Of a DNA stretch of 64,000 nt, positions 50,049 to 61,100 are shown piece by piece. The stretch is taken from assembly GCA_026397915.1 (NCBI GenBank), contig JAPLTX010000014.1, forward strand, positions 186,001 through 250,000, in the 5' to 3' direction. The position numbers were made by a program, and so were the translations under genes. Source of the DNA: Verrucomicrobiota bacterium. Its GTDB lineage: Bacteria > Verrucomicrobiota > Verrucomicrobiia > CAIQCK01. Below the pieces are notes generated by a model, which saw nothing but the letters and a program-made list of their open reading frames with translations, made no database searches and was not told where the DNA came from. Within the stretch, counting starts at the first letter, position 1, and each line of letters begins with the position of its first letter.

Positions 50049-51965
50049 ATGGAACTGGTTCTGATCACGCTCTTCGCGCTCAGCCCGCTGGAAAAGGTTT
50101 TCCCTGACACGCCTGTGCCGCCACAGCCGGCGCAGGGCGTCGTCCTCTGGTGCGCGCGCAATGAAGCCGAGTGCGCGCAGATCGCTGTCCGCAGCACTCA
50201 GGCGCTCACGGGCGCAACGGTGCGCGTCGGGCCGTTGAAGCACGTCGGCGGCTACACGCTGCCGACCGAGGCGGTCCAGTGGAACTTCGTCGGCTCAATC
50301 CCGCTGAAGAAGAATACGCCGTGTGAGAACGCAACCACCTTGGCCCGCAAGGCGCCGTGCGACATGCCCGACGTGTTGCTGGCGGAGCGTGCGCGAGATA
50401 TCCCGGCCAACAGCACGCAGGCGATCTACCTTACCGTCACCGTGCCGAAGGACGCGCCCGATGGCCGCTACACCGGCACCGTCACGCTCGTCGCCGACGG
50501 GAAGGAAACCTCGCTGCCGGTGGAGTTGAACGTCTGGCCGTTCACGGTGCCAGATGAGCGCCATCTCTTCGTGACCAACTGGATCAATCACGGCACCATC
50601 GCCAAGGCGCACAAGGTCGAGCTGTGGTCGGACGCGTTCTTCGCCATCTACGGCAAGTATCTCGACAACATGCACGCGCACCGTCAGAACATCGCCTGGG
50701 TGCCGTGGTCGCTCATCAAAGTGACGGAGAAGAACGGCGGGCGGCTGAGCTTCGACTATGTGTTGTTCGACCGCTACGTCGAGGAATTGCACAAGCACGG
50801 CGTCGCCGACCGCATCGAGATCATGTTTGTCGGCCACTTTAAAGACGGCTGGAGTGGCAGGGAGATCGCGCTGACGCGGCTCGAAGTGAAGGACGCGAAG
50901 ACGGGCCAGCGCAAGAAACTCGAATTTGATCAAGGCCTCGCGCTGCTGCTGCACGATCTAGAGCAGCATCTGGAGCAAAAAGGCTGGCTCGACAAAGCCG
51001 TCATCCACATCGCGGACGAATCGTCGCAATACACCGTCCTCTCATGGCGCGAGCAATCCCGCCGCGTCCACCAAGCCGCGCCGCGGCTCAAGCGCATTGA
51101 CGCCATTGAAGCGTCCGACTTCGGCGACGACCTCGAGGTCTGGGTGCCGAAGCTCTCGCACCTGAAGAACTGGCTGCCGCAATACCAAGCCCAGCAACGC
51201 GCCGGCAAGGAACTGTGGTTCTATATCTGCTGCCATCCGACCGGCGGCTACTATCCGAACCGCTTCCTCGACTACCGGCTCGGCATGGTGCGGCTTATCC
51301 ACTGGCTCAACGCCGCCTACGACCTCGCGGGCTACTTGCATTGGGGCTGGTGCGCGTGGAAGAGCGACGATCCCTTTGGCGCGCCGCCGGACACATTGCC
51401 GCCGGGCGACACGCACACGGTCTATCCCGGCCCCGACGGCCCGCTGAACTCGCTTCGCTGGGAAGCGCAACGCGACAGCCTCGAAGACTTCGAGTATCTC
51501 TGGCTCCTCACGCAGCGGATGAAGGACGTGAAGCAAAAGCTCGGCAAGGTTGCTGCGGAGTTCGATCCCGCCGAGCGCGGCAAGGACTTCTGCCGGCGGC
51601 TGGTCCGCGACTTCGCCGACGTGACGAGCGATCCGCGCGAGATCGAGGAAACCCGTCGCGCGCTCGCCGCCGAGATCATCGCCGCGCCGCAGGAACCGCT
51701 TGTGATGTGGACGACGCGCCCGGCGGAATGGAGCGAGTTGGTGCCCGGCCCAATCGCCGTCGAAGTCCACGGTGCCGTCCAGCCCGGCACGACAATCAAG
51801 GGTTTGAACGTGGTCATCGAGCCAAGCGGACGTTTTCGAGGTGTCACGCATCTGTCGGCCAAGCACTCGAAGATTGAGTTGACCTTCACGCGCGACGGCG
51901 CGACCAAGACGCTCGTGCGGCAGTTCCGCGTGCGCACCGCACCGGCAACTGCGGCGGCGAAGTGA
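50049..51965 (+). CDS. DUF4091-like putative glycan-active protein
   Basis: NEAECAQIAVR...LFVTNWINHGTIAKAH...HWGWCAWKSDDPFGAPPDTLPPGDTHTVYPGPDGPLNSLRWEAQRDSLEDFEYLWLL. Confidence 0.75.
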   Translation: MELVLITLFALSPLEKVFPDTPVPPQPAQGVVLWCARNEAECAQIAVRSTQALTGATVRVGPLKHVGGYTLPTEAVQWNFVGSIPLKKNTPCENATTLARKAPCDMPDVLLAERARDIPANSTQAIYLTVTVPKDAPDGRYTGTVTLVADGKETSLPVELNVWPFTVPDERHLFVTNWINHGTIAKAHKVELWSDAFFAIYGKYLDNMHAHRQNIAWVPWSLIKVTEKNGGRLSFDYVLFDRYVEELHKHGVADRIEIMFVGHFKDGWSGREIALTRLEVKDAKTGQRKKLEFDQGLALLLHDLEQHLEQKGWLDKAVIHIADESSQYTVLSWREQSRRVHQAAPRLKRIDAIEASDFGDDLEVWVPKLSHLKNWLPQYQAQQRAGKELWFYICCHPTGGYYPNRFLDYRLGMVRLIHWLNAAYDLAGYLHWGWCAWKSDDPFGAPPDTLPPGDTHTVYPGPDGPLNSLRWEAQRDSLEDFEYLWLLTQRMKDVKQKLGKVAAEFDPAERGKDFCRRLVRDFADVTSDPREIEETRRALAAEIIAAPQEPLVMWTTRPAEWSELVPGPIAVEVHGAVQPGTTIKGLNVVIEPSGRFRGVTHLSAKHSKIELTFTRDGATKTLVRQFRVRTAPATAAAK

Positions 51966-51999
51966 CGAACCGTAAACTTGCACTAATAACATTGAGCCG

Positions 52000-54885
52000 A
52001 TGAAAACATTCGCGACGATTCTGTTGGCGCTCGCTTCATGCGTCGTCGCCGCTTCAGCGGCGGACCACGGAGGCGCGGTGTTCAACTACGACTTTGAGAA
52101 CGGGGCTGAGCTTGGCAAATATCCGGAGCTATCGTTCAAGGATATCGAAGCCGCCGTCGTCGCGCCGGGAGCGAGCGGGAGCGGCCATGCGTTGCGCTTT
52201 CGCAACCTCACGCCCGGCCGCTACGCGCAGGTCACCATCAAGCGGTCGTTCCCGTTGCAGAAGAACCTCGTGCTGTCGTTCGACCACCGCGAGGAGATCG
52301 AAGCGGGCGGCGAGGCGAGCTACCTCGGCGTGCTCTTCTACGACATCGCCGGCAAGTCGTGGTTCAGCAGCGACGATTTCGGGCCGAAGTGGCGGCACAC
52401 CGAGATCGTGCTCGGCGAGATGCGCAGCTCCAACGGTGGCGTGCTTGCGCTCGGCAAGGTGATGGAACGCATCAACCTCTACGGCCGCGCCAAGGGCGAC
52501 ACGAAGACCGTGATGACCGTCTGGCTCGACAACATCACACTCCGCGCGCAGGCGCCGTCCGCACGCCAGAGCGACGAGGTGCGCACATCCACGTCGAATC
52601 CACCGTTCTTCAACTGGCCGCGCGCCAAGGGTGAGACGAAACTTCAGCATTCGACCGACCCCGCCTTCCCCGACGCGAAGACCACGACCGTCACCGTGTC
52701 GCAGAACTTCCACACGCCGCCCCAACCGCTCGCGCCGGAGCTGTGGTATTGGCGCGTTTGGACTTCGTCGGAACTGACCGAAGGTTGGTCAGAGGTTCGC
52801 CGAGCCAACATCGTGCCGGAGGCGCACCGGTTCATCACCGAGCCAGTGCCGATGGCGAAGATCACCGCAGCGCCGCGCCCGCGCGTGATTGACCTCGACG
52901 CGGCCCGCAAGGAACACGCCGGCAAAAACGCCACCGCGCTGGTGAAGTCGGCGGAGAAGATTCATCGTAGCGGCGTGCCGGCCGACCCGCCGCGCTACGC
53001 GCCGGGCAATCCCGACTGGCCGACGTGGATTGACTGGTATGGGAAGGTCCACGGCGGCATCACCAGCCGGACCGGCAGGAAACTCCAGCAAATCGCACAG
53101 CTCGCCGCGCTCACGCGTGACCCGCAGGTCGTCACGTGGACCAAGGAAATGGCGTTTGCCGCCGCCGCGTGGAATCCGAAAGGCGGCAGCGCGATGGAGG
53201 TCGGTGACATCGGCGCGCAGCATCTCATCCGCGGCCTGAGTTGGTGCTACGACGCGCTTCATGACGACCTTTCCGCCGACGAGCGCGTGAAGTTGCGGGC
53301 CGTCATCGTCGAGCGCGCGGAGCAGTTCTGGACACGGCTGAATCCTTTCCGCAGCAACGAATTCAACAACCACGCATGGCTCCAGACGCTCGCGATGGCC
53401 GAAGCCGGCTTCGTGCTCATCGGCGAACACGACGAAGCCGCTGTGTGGGCGGAGTATTCGCGGCAACTTTACCTCGGCCGGTTCCTCTGCTGCCTCGGTT
53501 ACCAGGGCGACAACAACGAAGGCATCGGCTACTGGGGTTACGGTCTCCTGTTCGTGATTGATTACGGCGACCTGATGCGGCACGTCTGCGGCATTGATCT
53601 CTTCCAACATCCGTGGCTGAACCAGACGGCGCGGTTTCCGATGTATTGCGCGCCTCCGGGCGCGTGGGCCGTCAGTTTCGCCGACACCGCCAAGCCCAAC
53701 CACAGCGTCCGCGGCCCCGCCGAGCAACGACAGGTGCGCGACCTCGCCGTCCGCACGCGTGATCCCTACGCCCTCTGGTATGCCGGCGCGACCAACGCCG
53801 TGGACGGCCTCGCGCCGAAGCCGCCGACCGACCTGCCACAGTCCATCCACTACCGCCACATCGGTTGGGTTATCTTCAACACCTCGCTCGCGGACGGTTT
53901 GGAGAACTCCACCTTCGCGATGCGCAGCGGGCCGTTCTACGCCGGCCACCAGCATGACGACCAGAACGGTTTCGTCATCCATGCCTACGGTGAGAAGCTC
54001 GCGATAGATTCCGGTTACTACGACTGGTATGGCAGCCCGCACTTCAAGGGCTACTCCACGCTCACCCGCGCCCACAACGCCATCCTCGTCAATGGCAAGA
54101 ACCAGGCGCACATGGAGAAGGGTGCCGACGGTCGCATCGCTGCCTACTTCGATTCGCCTGCCTACGGCTACACCGTCGGCGACGCGTCGAATCCCGCCGT
54201 CTATCTCGGACATCTCAAACGCTTCGACCGCCGCGCGCTGTTCATCAAACCCGGCTTCGTTGTCATTCACGACGTGCTGCAATCGAGCGCCGCGCCCGCC
54301 CGCTACGACTGGCTGCTCCACGCCGTCGCGCCCATCGAAACCGACGCCGCCTCTCAGTCATTCGCACTCACTTCCGGCAACGCCGCGCTGCGCGGACGAT
54401 TCCTTTCCCCGTCGAAGCTCGCGATGACGGTGACGAAAGGCTACCCCGTCGAACCGGTGGACGGCTATAGCACTCGGCCCGTGCCGCCGGAGAAATACGC
54501 CCACGAGTGGACGCTAACGACCACGCGCACCGCGCCGACCGCAAACGAGGACTTCATCACCGTCATGCAAATCCGCCGCCTCGCGCCCGTCGCCGAGCCG
54601 GAGGCGCGCATCGAGTCACTGAAAGCTGCCAACGCATTCGGCGTTCGCATCGTCGCCGACAAAGACACGCACATCGTCCTCTTCCGCCAGCGCGATGCGA
54701 AAGACGCGATGAACGGTGGTGCTTTGGAAAGCGACGGCGACGTGGCGGCTGTCCACTACGACTCGCAGAGCGGCGAAGTGCGGAGCGCATTTGCCTGCGG
54801 AGCCACGCGCCTGTGTTTCCGCGGAAAAGAACTGTTCCGCAACGCAACACCAACCGACTGGTCACTGCCCGCTCAAAGGAACTGA
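52000..54885 (+). CDS. Secreted heparinase II/III-like protein (DUF4962-like N-terminus)
   Basis: Signal peptide; NNHAWLQTLAMAEAGFVLIGEHDEA...NNEGIGYWGYG...AGHQHDDQNGFVIHAYGEKLAIDSGYYDWYGSPHFKGYSTLTRAHNAILVNGKNQ. Confidence 0.75.
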   Translation: MKTFATILLALASCVVAASAADHGGAVFNYDFENGAELGKYPELSFKDIEAAVVAPGASGSGHALRFRNLTPGRYAQVTIKRSFPLQKNLVLSFDHREEIEAGGEASYLGVLFYDIAGKSWFSSDDFGPKWRHTEIVLGEMRSSNGGVLALGKVMERINLYGRAKGDTKTVMTVWLDNITLRAQAPSARQSDEVRTSTSNPPFFNWPRAKGETKLQHSTDPAFPDAKTTTVTVSQNFHTPPQPLAPELWYWRVWTSSELTEGWSEVRRANIVPEAHRFITEPVPMAKITAAPRPRVIDLDAARKEHAGKNATALVKSAEKIHRSGVPADPPRYAPGNPDWPTWIDWYGKVHGGITSRTGRKLQQIAQLAALTRDPQVVTWTKEMAFAAAAWNPKGGSAMEVGDIGAQHLIRGLSWCYDALHDDLSADERVKLRAVIVERAEQFWTRLNPFRSNEFNNHAWLQTLAMAEAGFVLIGEHDEAAVWAEYSRQLYLGRFLCCLGYQGDNNEGIGYWGYGLLFVIDYGDLMRHVCGIDLFQHPWLNQTARFPMYCAPPGAWAVSFADTAKPNHSVRGPAEQRQVRDLAVRTRDPYALWYAGATNAVDGLAPKPPTDLPQSIHYRHIGWVIFNTSLADGLENSTFAMRSGPFYAGHQHDDQNGFVIHAYGEKLAIDSGYYDWYGSPHFKGYSTLTRAHNAILVNGKNQAHMEKGADGRIAAYFDSPAYGYTVGDASNPAVYLGHLKRFDRRALFIKPGFVVIHDVLQSSAAPARYDWLLHAVAPIETDAASQSFALTSGNAALRGRFLSPSKLAMTVTKGYPVEPVDGYSTRPVPPEKYAHEWTLTTTRTAPTANEDFITVMQIRRLAPVAEPEARIESLKAANAFGVRIVADKDTHIVLFRQRDAKDAMNGGALESDGDVAAVHYDSQSGEVRSAFACGATRLCFRGKELFRNATPTDWSLPAQRN

Positions 54886-54889
54886 ACCC

Positions 54890-57800
54890 ATGAAGATACT
54901 CGCAACAGGTTTGCTGGCGCTCGGCCTCGCCGCGCCTTGTTTCGCAGACGTTACCCTCAAGCTCACCGACGCCACCGTCACGTTGAACGAGCGCGGCTGT
55001 GTCACCTCGCTACTCGCCGCTGATAAACACGAATACGCTCCGCCCGGCGCGCCGCCGGCATTCGAGGCGACCGTGGACGGCAGCGTGCTCCAGCCAAGCC
55101 GCGTCTCGCGCAAAGGAAACAAACTCGTGGTGGAGTTCGGGGAGCGAGGTCGGCTCCAGTTCACCGTCTCCGAAGGTCGCGGCTTCGCGTTCTTGAAACT
55201 GACGGAGATGGCGATCAGCGGGAACGTCGAGCGGCTTCAGTTGTTCTGCCTGCCCGTCAACGGCCCGAAGAAGGTCGGCAGCACCATCAACGCCTGTTAC
55301 GACGAGCGGTTTGCGACGGCGGTCATGGGAACCGAGATCAACGTCCGACCTCGTCTGCTCGGCGCGCGCGGCGCTGGCTCTGATAATAAGGGCTGCACGC
55401 ACTTGTTCGAGCAGGTGGCGGACGCCAAACACGGCAGCCGCGCCGCGCGGTTCACCGCCACCAGCGACCGCATCGACAACGCCGGCTGGAGCGTCGTCGG
55501 CCGGAGGTTCGTGCAGCCGCTCGACTTGAGCGGCTGCACGACGCTGCGCGCGTGGGTCCACGGCGACGGCAGCGGCCAGTCGTTGAAGATCCAACTGACC
55601 GACGGCAAGGGCGGCTATCGCGACGACTATGTGAAGATTGATTTCACCGGATGGCGGCAGGTAACGATGGCCAAGCCAGCGCTCAACACGCTGCGCTCCG
55701 AGCGCGTGGTGGCGGGGAACTTCTATTTCAACTCGCTGCCGGCGAAGAAAAAGGTCGTCTGCCTGCTCGATCAGGTCGAAGCCATTCTCGGCGAGAACAA
55801 GACGGTGCTGCTGGAGGATTTCGAGGACGCCTCGTCGGAATTCTGGCCGATGGTCGGCATGAGGCTCTACGCCGAGACGACGAAACAGTTCGGAATCGAA
55901 CCAGCCGGCGTCGGTGTCATCGCCTGCCCGCGCGCGCAGTTCGAGAAGACGATCGAGCGGTTCGAGCGCGCGTCGGGTCTGCCGAGTCCGCGTGTGGACG
56001 GTGTCTGGGCCAAGACTTCGCCGGCGGCGAAACGCTCCTACCTCTTCATCACCAACTTCGCCGAGAAGGACACCGACGAAGTCATTGCTTTCGCCAAGCG
56101 CGGCCACTTCGACGCCATCCTGATCGTGCAGAGTTCGTGGTGCTCCTCGACCGGCCACTATCCGATCAACACGAAAAACTTCCCGCGCGGCCTCGACAGC
56201 CTCAAGGCGACGTTCGCGCGGCTGAAGCGGGCCGGCTTCAAGGTCGGCCTGCATTACCTCGCGCCCTCCATCTATCCGCCCGACCCGTATCTCACGCCCG
56301 TGCCCGACCCGCGGCTGTTCCGCGACGCGTCGGCGGAACTGGCGGCGGACGTGGACGCGAAGGCGACGTTCATCCCGACGATCACTGCACCGGAGAAGTT
56401 CCCTGCCGAGGACGGCGGCTACGACGGCGATGGCGCGGTCATCCAGATCGGCAACGAGTTGATCCGCTACACCGAGCGTTCGATGAAGCCGCCGTTTGGT
56501 TTCACCGGCTGCGCCCGCGGCCTGCATGGCACCGCGGTAGCGGCGCACACACGCGGCGAGAAGTTGGCGCATCTGCGAAAGAGCTACGGCTACTTTCTGT
56601 TCGACATGGACACGACCCTCATCAACGAGGTCGCCGACAACCTCGCGCGCGTCGTCAACGCGCTCAACGCCGACATGGTTTACTGGGACGGCTCCGAGCG
56701 GCTGCAAGGCGACCACGCCTACTACAACGCCAAGCTCCAGAAGGCGTTCTACGACCGGTTCAAGAACAAGAATATGCTGATCCAGGGCAGCAGCCACAGT
56801 CATTATTCGTGGCACATCCACGCGCGCTGCGCTTCCGCCGACGGCCACGGCGACCTCAAGGGCTACCTCGACGAGCGCACGCCGTCATTCACGAGTTACT
56901 ACTTCCCAAACCTCATGCCGCTCGATATCGGCTGGTATTACGTCTATGACGTGCAGGCGACCGTGGACCAGTTCGAGTATGTGCTGAACAAATCCGTCGG
57001 CTTCGATTCCTCCGTCTCACTGCAAACCTCGCCGAAACACATCCGCGAGCATCCTTACGTTGACGTGATTGTGGATCTCATCGGCGCTTACGAGCGGCTG
57101 CGGCTCGGCGGCAAAGTGCCGGAGGAAACTCGCGCCAAGCTGCGCGTGCCGCAGCGCGACTACCGGCTCGTGCGCGACGGCCGCGGGCAGGCGCTTCAGC
57201 GCGTCATCTACGAGCCGTGGCGCAGCATCACCGCGCTCGACGGCAAGACCAACGTCTGGGAAACCGTCGTGACCGATGGCCCGTGCCGCGTTGGCGTGGA
57301 CATCCAGTTGCCGTCCGGCCAGTGGGCCGCGTCGGGGCCGTCGTATCGCTCGGAGAAATCGCTCGCGCTGGAGGACTTCAGCGACGCGCGCGCCTACGAC
57401 AAGATTCGCAACACCTTCCCGGGCGTGACGCAGCAGTTCGAGATCACGACCACCGGCGGCATTGAGGGCAAACCATGCGCGGTCTATTCCGCCACCAGCC
57501 CGTTCCGCAGCGGCTGGTCGGTCGTCGGGCGCAGCATCAGCCCGCCGCTCGACATCTCGTGGCACAAAGGCATCGGCTTCTGGCTGCGCGGCGACGGCAA
57601 CGGCGCGCAGTTCAAGCTCCAGCTTCGCGACGGCAAGGGCGCTGCCGATTTCTACATCCCCAACAGCTACACCGGCTGGCGCTACCACCAGATCACGCGG
57701 CCGGCGAAGGACGCGATAGACTACAGCCGCCTCTCCCAGCTTTACCTTTATTATAATGGCCTGCCCGCCAAGACGAACGTGACCTGCGCCATCGCCGGCG

Positions 57801-58120
57801 TGCGCGCGCTGCCGGCGCTCGACGAGCCGGCGGTCATTGATCCCGTCTTCGAGATCGCCGGCCAGAAGCTCACGTGGCCCGTGACGCTCCTGACCGGCCA
57901 GACGTTCACCTACTGGCCAGACGAAGACGTGCGCATCAGCATCGGCGAGAAACACGGCCCGGTCGTGCGCTTCGAGTTGCCGACGACGATCACGCTCCCG
58001 CCGGGCCGGCACGCTGTGCGGTTCACGACGCCGACACCGCTGACCGCCGCGCCGAGCGTGCGCCTGACGTTGCAGCCAGCGGAGCGGTTGCCAGTAACGA
58101 AGATGGGAAAGACAAAATGA
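54890..58120 (+). CDS. Large secreted protein, possible glycoside hydrolase flanked by two internally homologous CBM-like domains
   Basis: MKILATGLLALGLAAPCFA; repeated module GWSVVGRRFVQPLDLSGCTTLRAWVHGDGSGQSLKIQLTDGKG / GWSVVGRSISPPLDISWHKGIGFWLRGDGNGAQFKLQLRDGKG; central RAGFKVGLHYLAPSIYPPDPY...ALNADMVYWDGSERLQGDHAYY. Confidence 0.7.
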   Translation: MKILATGLLALGLAAPCFADVTLKLTDATVTLNERGCVTSLLAADKHEYAPPGAPPAFEATVDGSVLQPSRVSRKGNKLVVEFGERGRLQFTVSEGRGFAFLKLTEMAISGNVERLQLFCLPVNGPKKVGSTINACYDERFATAVMGTEINVRPRLLGARGAGSDNKGCTHLFEQVADAKHGSRAARFTATSDRIDNAGWSVVGRRFVQPLDLSGCTTLRAWVHGDGSGQSLKIQLTDGKGGYRDDYVKIDFTGWRQVTMAKPALNTLRSERVVAGNFYFNSLPAKKKVVCLLDQVEAILGENKTVLLEDFEDASSEFWPMVGMRLYAETTKQFGIEPAGVGVIACPRAQFEKTIERFERASGLPSPRVDGVWAKTSPAAKRSYLFITNFAEKDTDEVIAFAKRGHFDAILIVQSSWCSSTGHYPINTKNFPRGLDSLKATFARLKRAGFKVGLHYLAPSIYPPDPYLTPVPDPRLFRDASAELAADVDAKATFIPTITAPEKFPAEDGGYDGDGAVIQIGNELIRYTERSMKPPFGFTGCARGLHGTAVAAHTRGEKLAHLRKSYGYFLFDMDTTLINEVADNLARVVNALNADMVYWDGSERLQGDHAYYNAKLQKAFYDRFKNKNMLIQGSSHSHYSWHIHARCASADGHGDLKGYLDERTPSFTSYYFPNLMPLDIGWYYVYDVQATVDQFEYVLNKSVGFDSSVSLQTSPKHIREHPYVDVIVDLIGAYERLRLGGKVPEETRAKLRVPQRDYRLVRDGRGQALQRVIYEPWRSITALDGKTNVWETVVTDGPCRVGVDIQLPSGQWAASGPSYRSEKSLALEDFSDARAYDKIRNTFPGVTQQFEITTTGGIEGKPCAVYSATSPFRSGWSVVGRSISPPLDISWHKGIGFWLRGDGNGAQFKLQLRDGKGAADFYIPNSYTGWRYHQITRPAKDAIDYSRLSQLYLYYNGLPAKTNVTCAIAGVRALPALDEPAVIDPVFEIAGQKLTWPVTLLTGQTFTYWPDEDVRISIGEKHGPVVRFELPTTITLPPGRHAVRFTTPTPLTAAPSVRLTLQPAERLPVTKMGKTK

Positions 58121-61100
58121 ACCGATTCGCATTCCTCTTGTTGGCGGCAACCACGGCATTTGCCGACCGCGCGGCGGACGATGCCGCATGGGAAGCCATC
58201 CGCGTCAAACAGGAACGACCGCTGTTGATGGAGACGCCTCTGGTGAGCAATGGCGTGGCTGCCGCGGCCATCGTTCCGGCTGAGGATGAGCCATGGAAAA
58301 GCGCAGCGGCGAAGTTGCAGGCGGCCGTCGCAGCAAAGACCGGCGTCACGCTGCCCATCGTCGCGCCGGCGAAAATCACCGACGCCGATTGGGCGGGGCG
58401 CCACCTTATCGTCATCGGCAATCTGCTGAACAATCCCGTCTTCGCGCGGCTCTACTTCAACTACTTCGCTTGCGCCGACGCCGCATACACCGGCGCGGGT
58501 GGCTACGAGTTGCGTTCGATCCACGATCCGTGGGGCAACGGCCACAACGTCATCGCACTCGGCGCGCAGGACGTGGCGGGGCTTGAAGCGGGCGTGTCGC
58601 GGTTCATCACGCTCGTCAACGAGCGCACGAAGGACGGCGAGCTGAAACTCAGCCGGTTGATGGAGTTGAAGCTGACGAAAAAAGGCCGACGCGCGCCGTT
58701 GGAGCCAAAGCTGTCCGTGAAGGAGATTGCCGACCGCAAGGAAACCATCGCGAACATCTACGCGCGGCCCGGCACCGAACGCGGCGCGGCGCACCAGATG
58801 ATCAAGTTCGCCATGCAGTATCACCGCACCGGCGACCCCGGCTGGCTGGAGTTGTATCGCGACGCGATGCGCCAGCACATGAACTACTACGCGACCAACG
58901 AATACATCCTGCAAGAAGGCCCGCGTCGCTACGACCGCGATTTCCGCGACAGTTGGGCCTACGCGATGGTCATCGCGTGGGACCTCGTCGAGGAAGCGCC
59001 AGGCTGGAGCAACGAGGAACGGCTAAAACTCACCAACCATGTTTTGAGGATGGTCTGGGAGTCGAACCTTTATCAAGGATGGGACCGGCCCGCCTCCGTC
59101 GCGGCTTGGCGCAAGTTCGACAGCGTCACTCACAATCATCACACATGGCCGGGACTAGCCGATCTCTTTGGCGGATGGTATTTCTCGCGGCATTACAAGC
59201 TGCCAGTGGCGAAGGATTGGCTCGACATCGGGCTGGGCATGTTCCGCTCGTGCTCGCGGAGTTGCAAACCGTGGGAGGACAGCGCGGGCTACCAGTGGAT
59301 TCCGCAACGGCACGTGCTGATGTATGCGCTCGCGTCTGGCGACCGCACGTTCATCGAGCAGGGCCACGCCGCGCAGACCGGCAAGGCCGCGCTCCAAGCT
59401 CTCGACAGCCTCGGCCGTCAGCCCGCATGGGGCGATTGCGGCGGGTTTACGTCGGTGTCGGGGATGCCGGAGTTGATGTGCGCGCTGGAATACGCCACCG
59501 GCGACGGACGCTATCGCTGGGCCATCGAGTGGCTCGGCGTGGACGCGCGCGACGAGATGGAAGCACCGTATTGGACGAACATCGCGCCGAAGCGGCCCGA
59601 CGATCTCACCGGCGTCGCGGTCACTTACCTGCCGAAGATGCACTACGATCTCTTCGGACTCTCAAAGCGCGACGACATCTGGCAAAAGGCGAACCTGCCG
59701 TTTGCCGACACGTTCGACAAACTCACGCTCCGCAGCGGTTGGGCCGAGGACGACGACTACCTGTTGCTCGACGGCACCGCCGCCGGCTCGCACGGCCATC
59801 TCGACGGCAACTGCATCATCGCGTTCACCGCGGCGGGCGCGCAGTGGCTCGTGGACGCCGAATACATCCGCCGCATCACGAAGTATCATTGCGCGGTCAC
59901 CGTGCTCCGCAACGGCGTCGGCTCGATCATGCCGCCCAGCGCGCGGCTTGACCACGCCGTCTGGTTCGGCAACGGCGCGCTCACCCGCACCACGATGCCG
60001 CATTACAACGGCATGACCTGGACGCGCAACATTGTCTTCGTCCCGAAACGCTACGTCGCGGTGATTGACGAGTTGACCGCCGAGCAAGCGGGCGATTACA
60101 GCCTGCGTTGCTGTTGGCGCGTGGCTGGCGAGAGCACGCTCGATGGCGACACGTTGCGCGCACAGCAACGCGAGAGAGGTTTCGTCCTACGGAACCTCAG
60201 CGGCCAGCGCCAGGAACTCGTCTATATCAAGGATTTCGACGGCCTGCCAATTCACCAGCTTTACCAGCGTGCGTCCCGGTCATTTCAGAAGGGCGAAACC
60301 GTTCGCTTCGTGAACGTGTTTGCGGCTGGCAAGAACGGCGTGCCTACCATAGAGGCGTCATGGAAACCTGTAGCGGCAGTCTCTGGCCGCCGAGACGCCG
60401 ATGGCAAAATCCGCGAACGGCGGTCAGATACCATCCCTACAGTTTCTGGTGTTGATTACGGGACTATCATAATCAACGGCAACACGGAGATGTTCGGCAT
60501 CGCCGACGCGATGTTTTATCGTCTCGCCGACAATGAAGAGTGGCTCGTTGGCGCGACGAAGTTCGTCGCAGGTGGAAAAGTCCTGTTGGATTCCAAGTCG
60601 CCGATTGCAGCAAAGCTTGACGGGGACAGTATTGCGTTCGGCAAACCACAGTCAGTGCCGGCGCACGGCCTGCGACCGTCGCAAGTCATCGGCGAGCCGC
60701 AATCACTCACTCGCCCGCTGGAGGCTTCCTCCACCGTCGCCGAGCCAGCAAAACCGAAACCGGTTGCTGCGCCGAAGTCCACGGCGGCACTCGCTGGTGC
60801 GAAGCCGTTGCAAACGCTCTGGCGCTTCGCTGATTTCCCGGTGACACCGCGTCCGCTGAAGATTGCCGCAATTCGCTCCGAGCCACCGCCACGCGAGGCT
60901 TACAGCCCACTGGAGCGGCTGGTTGACGGCGCGTCGAACGGCTCAACAACCTCCTGCATGTTCATGCCCGGCAAGACCGCGACCATCACGCTCGACCTTG
61001 GTGCTCCACAACGCGTGCGCGAAGTCCATGTCAAAGCTTGGGAGAAGCACGATGGCTGGAAGACGAAACGCCTCGCGCTGAGCCTGAGCAACGACGATTT

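Noticed and set aside
55010-56848. Minus-strand 612-aa ORF
   Set aside because: Shadow of the plus-strand 54890-58120 gene.
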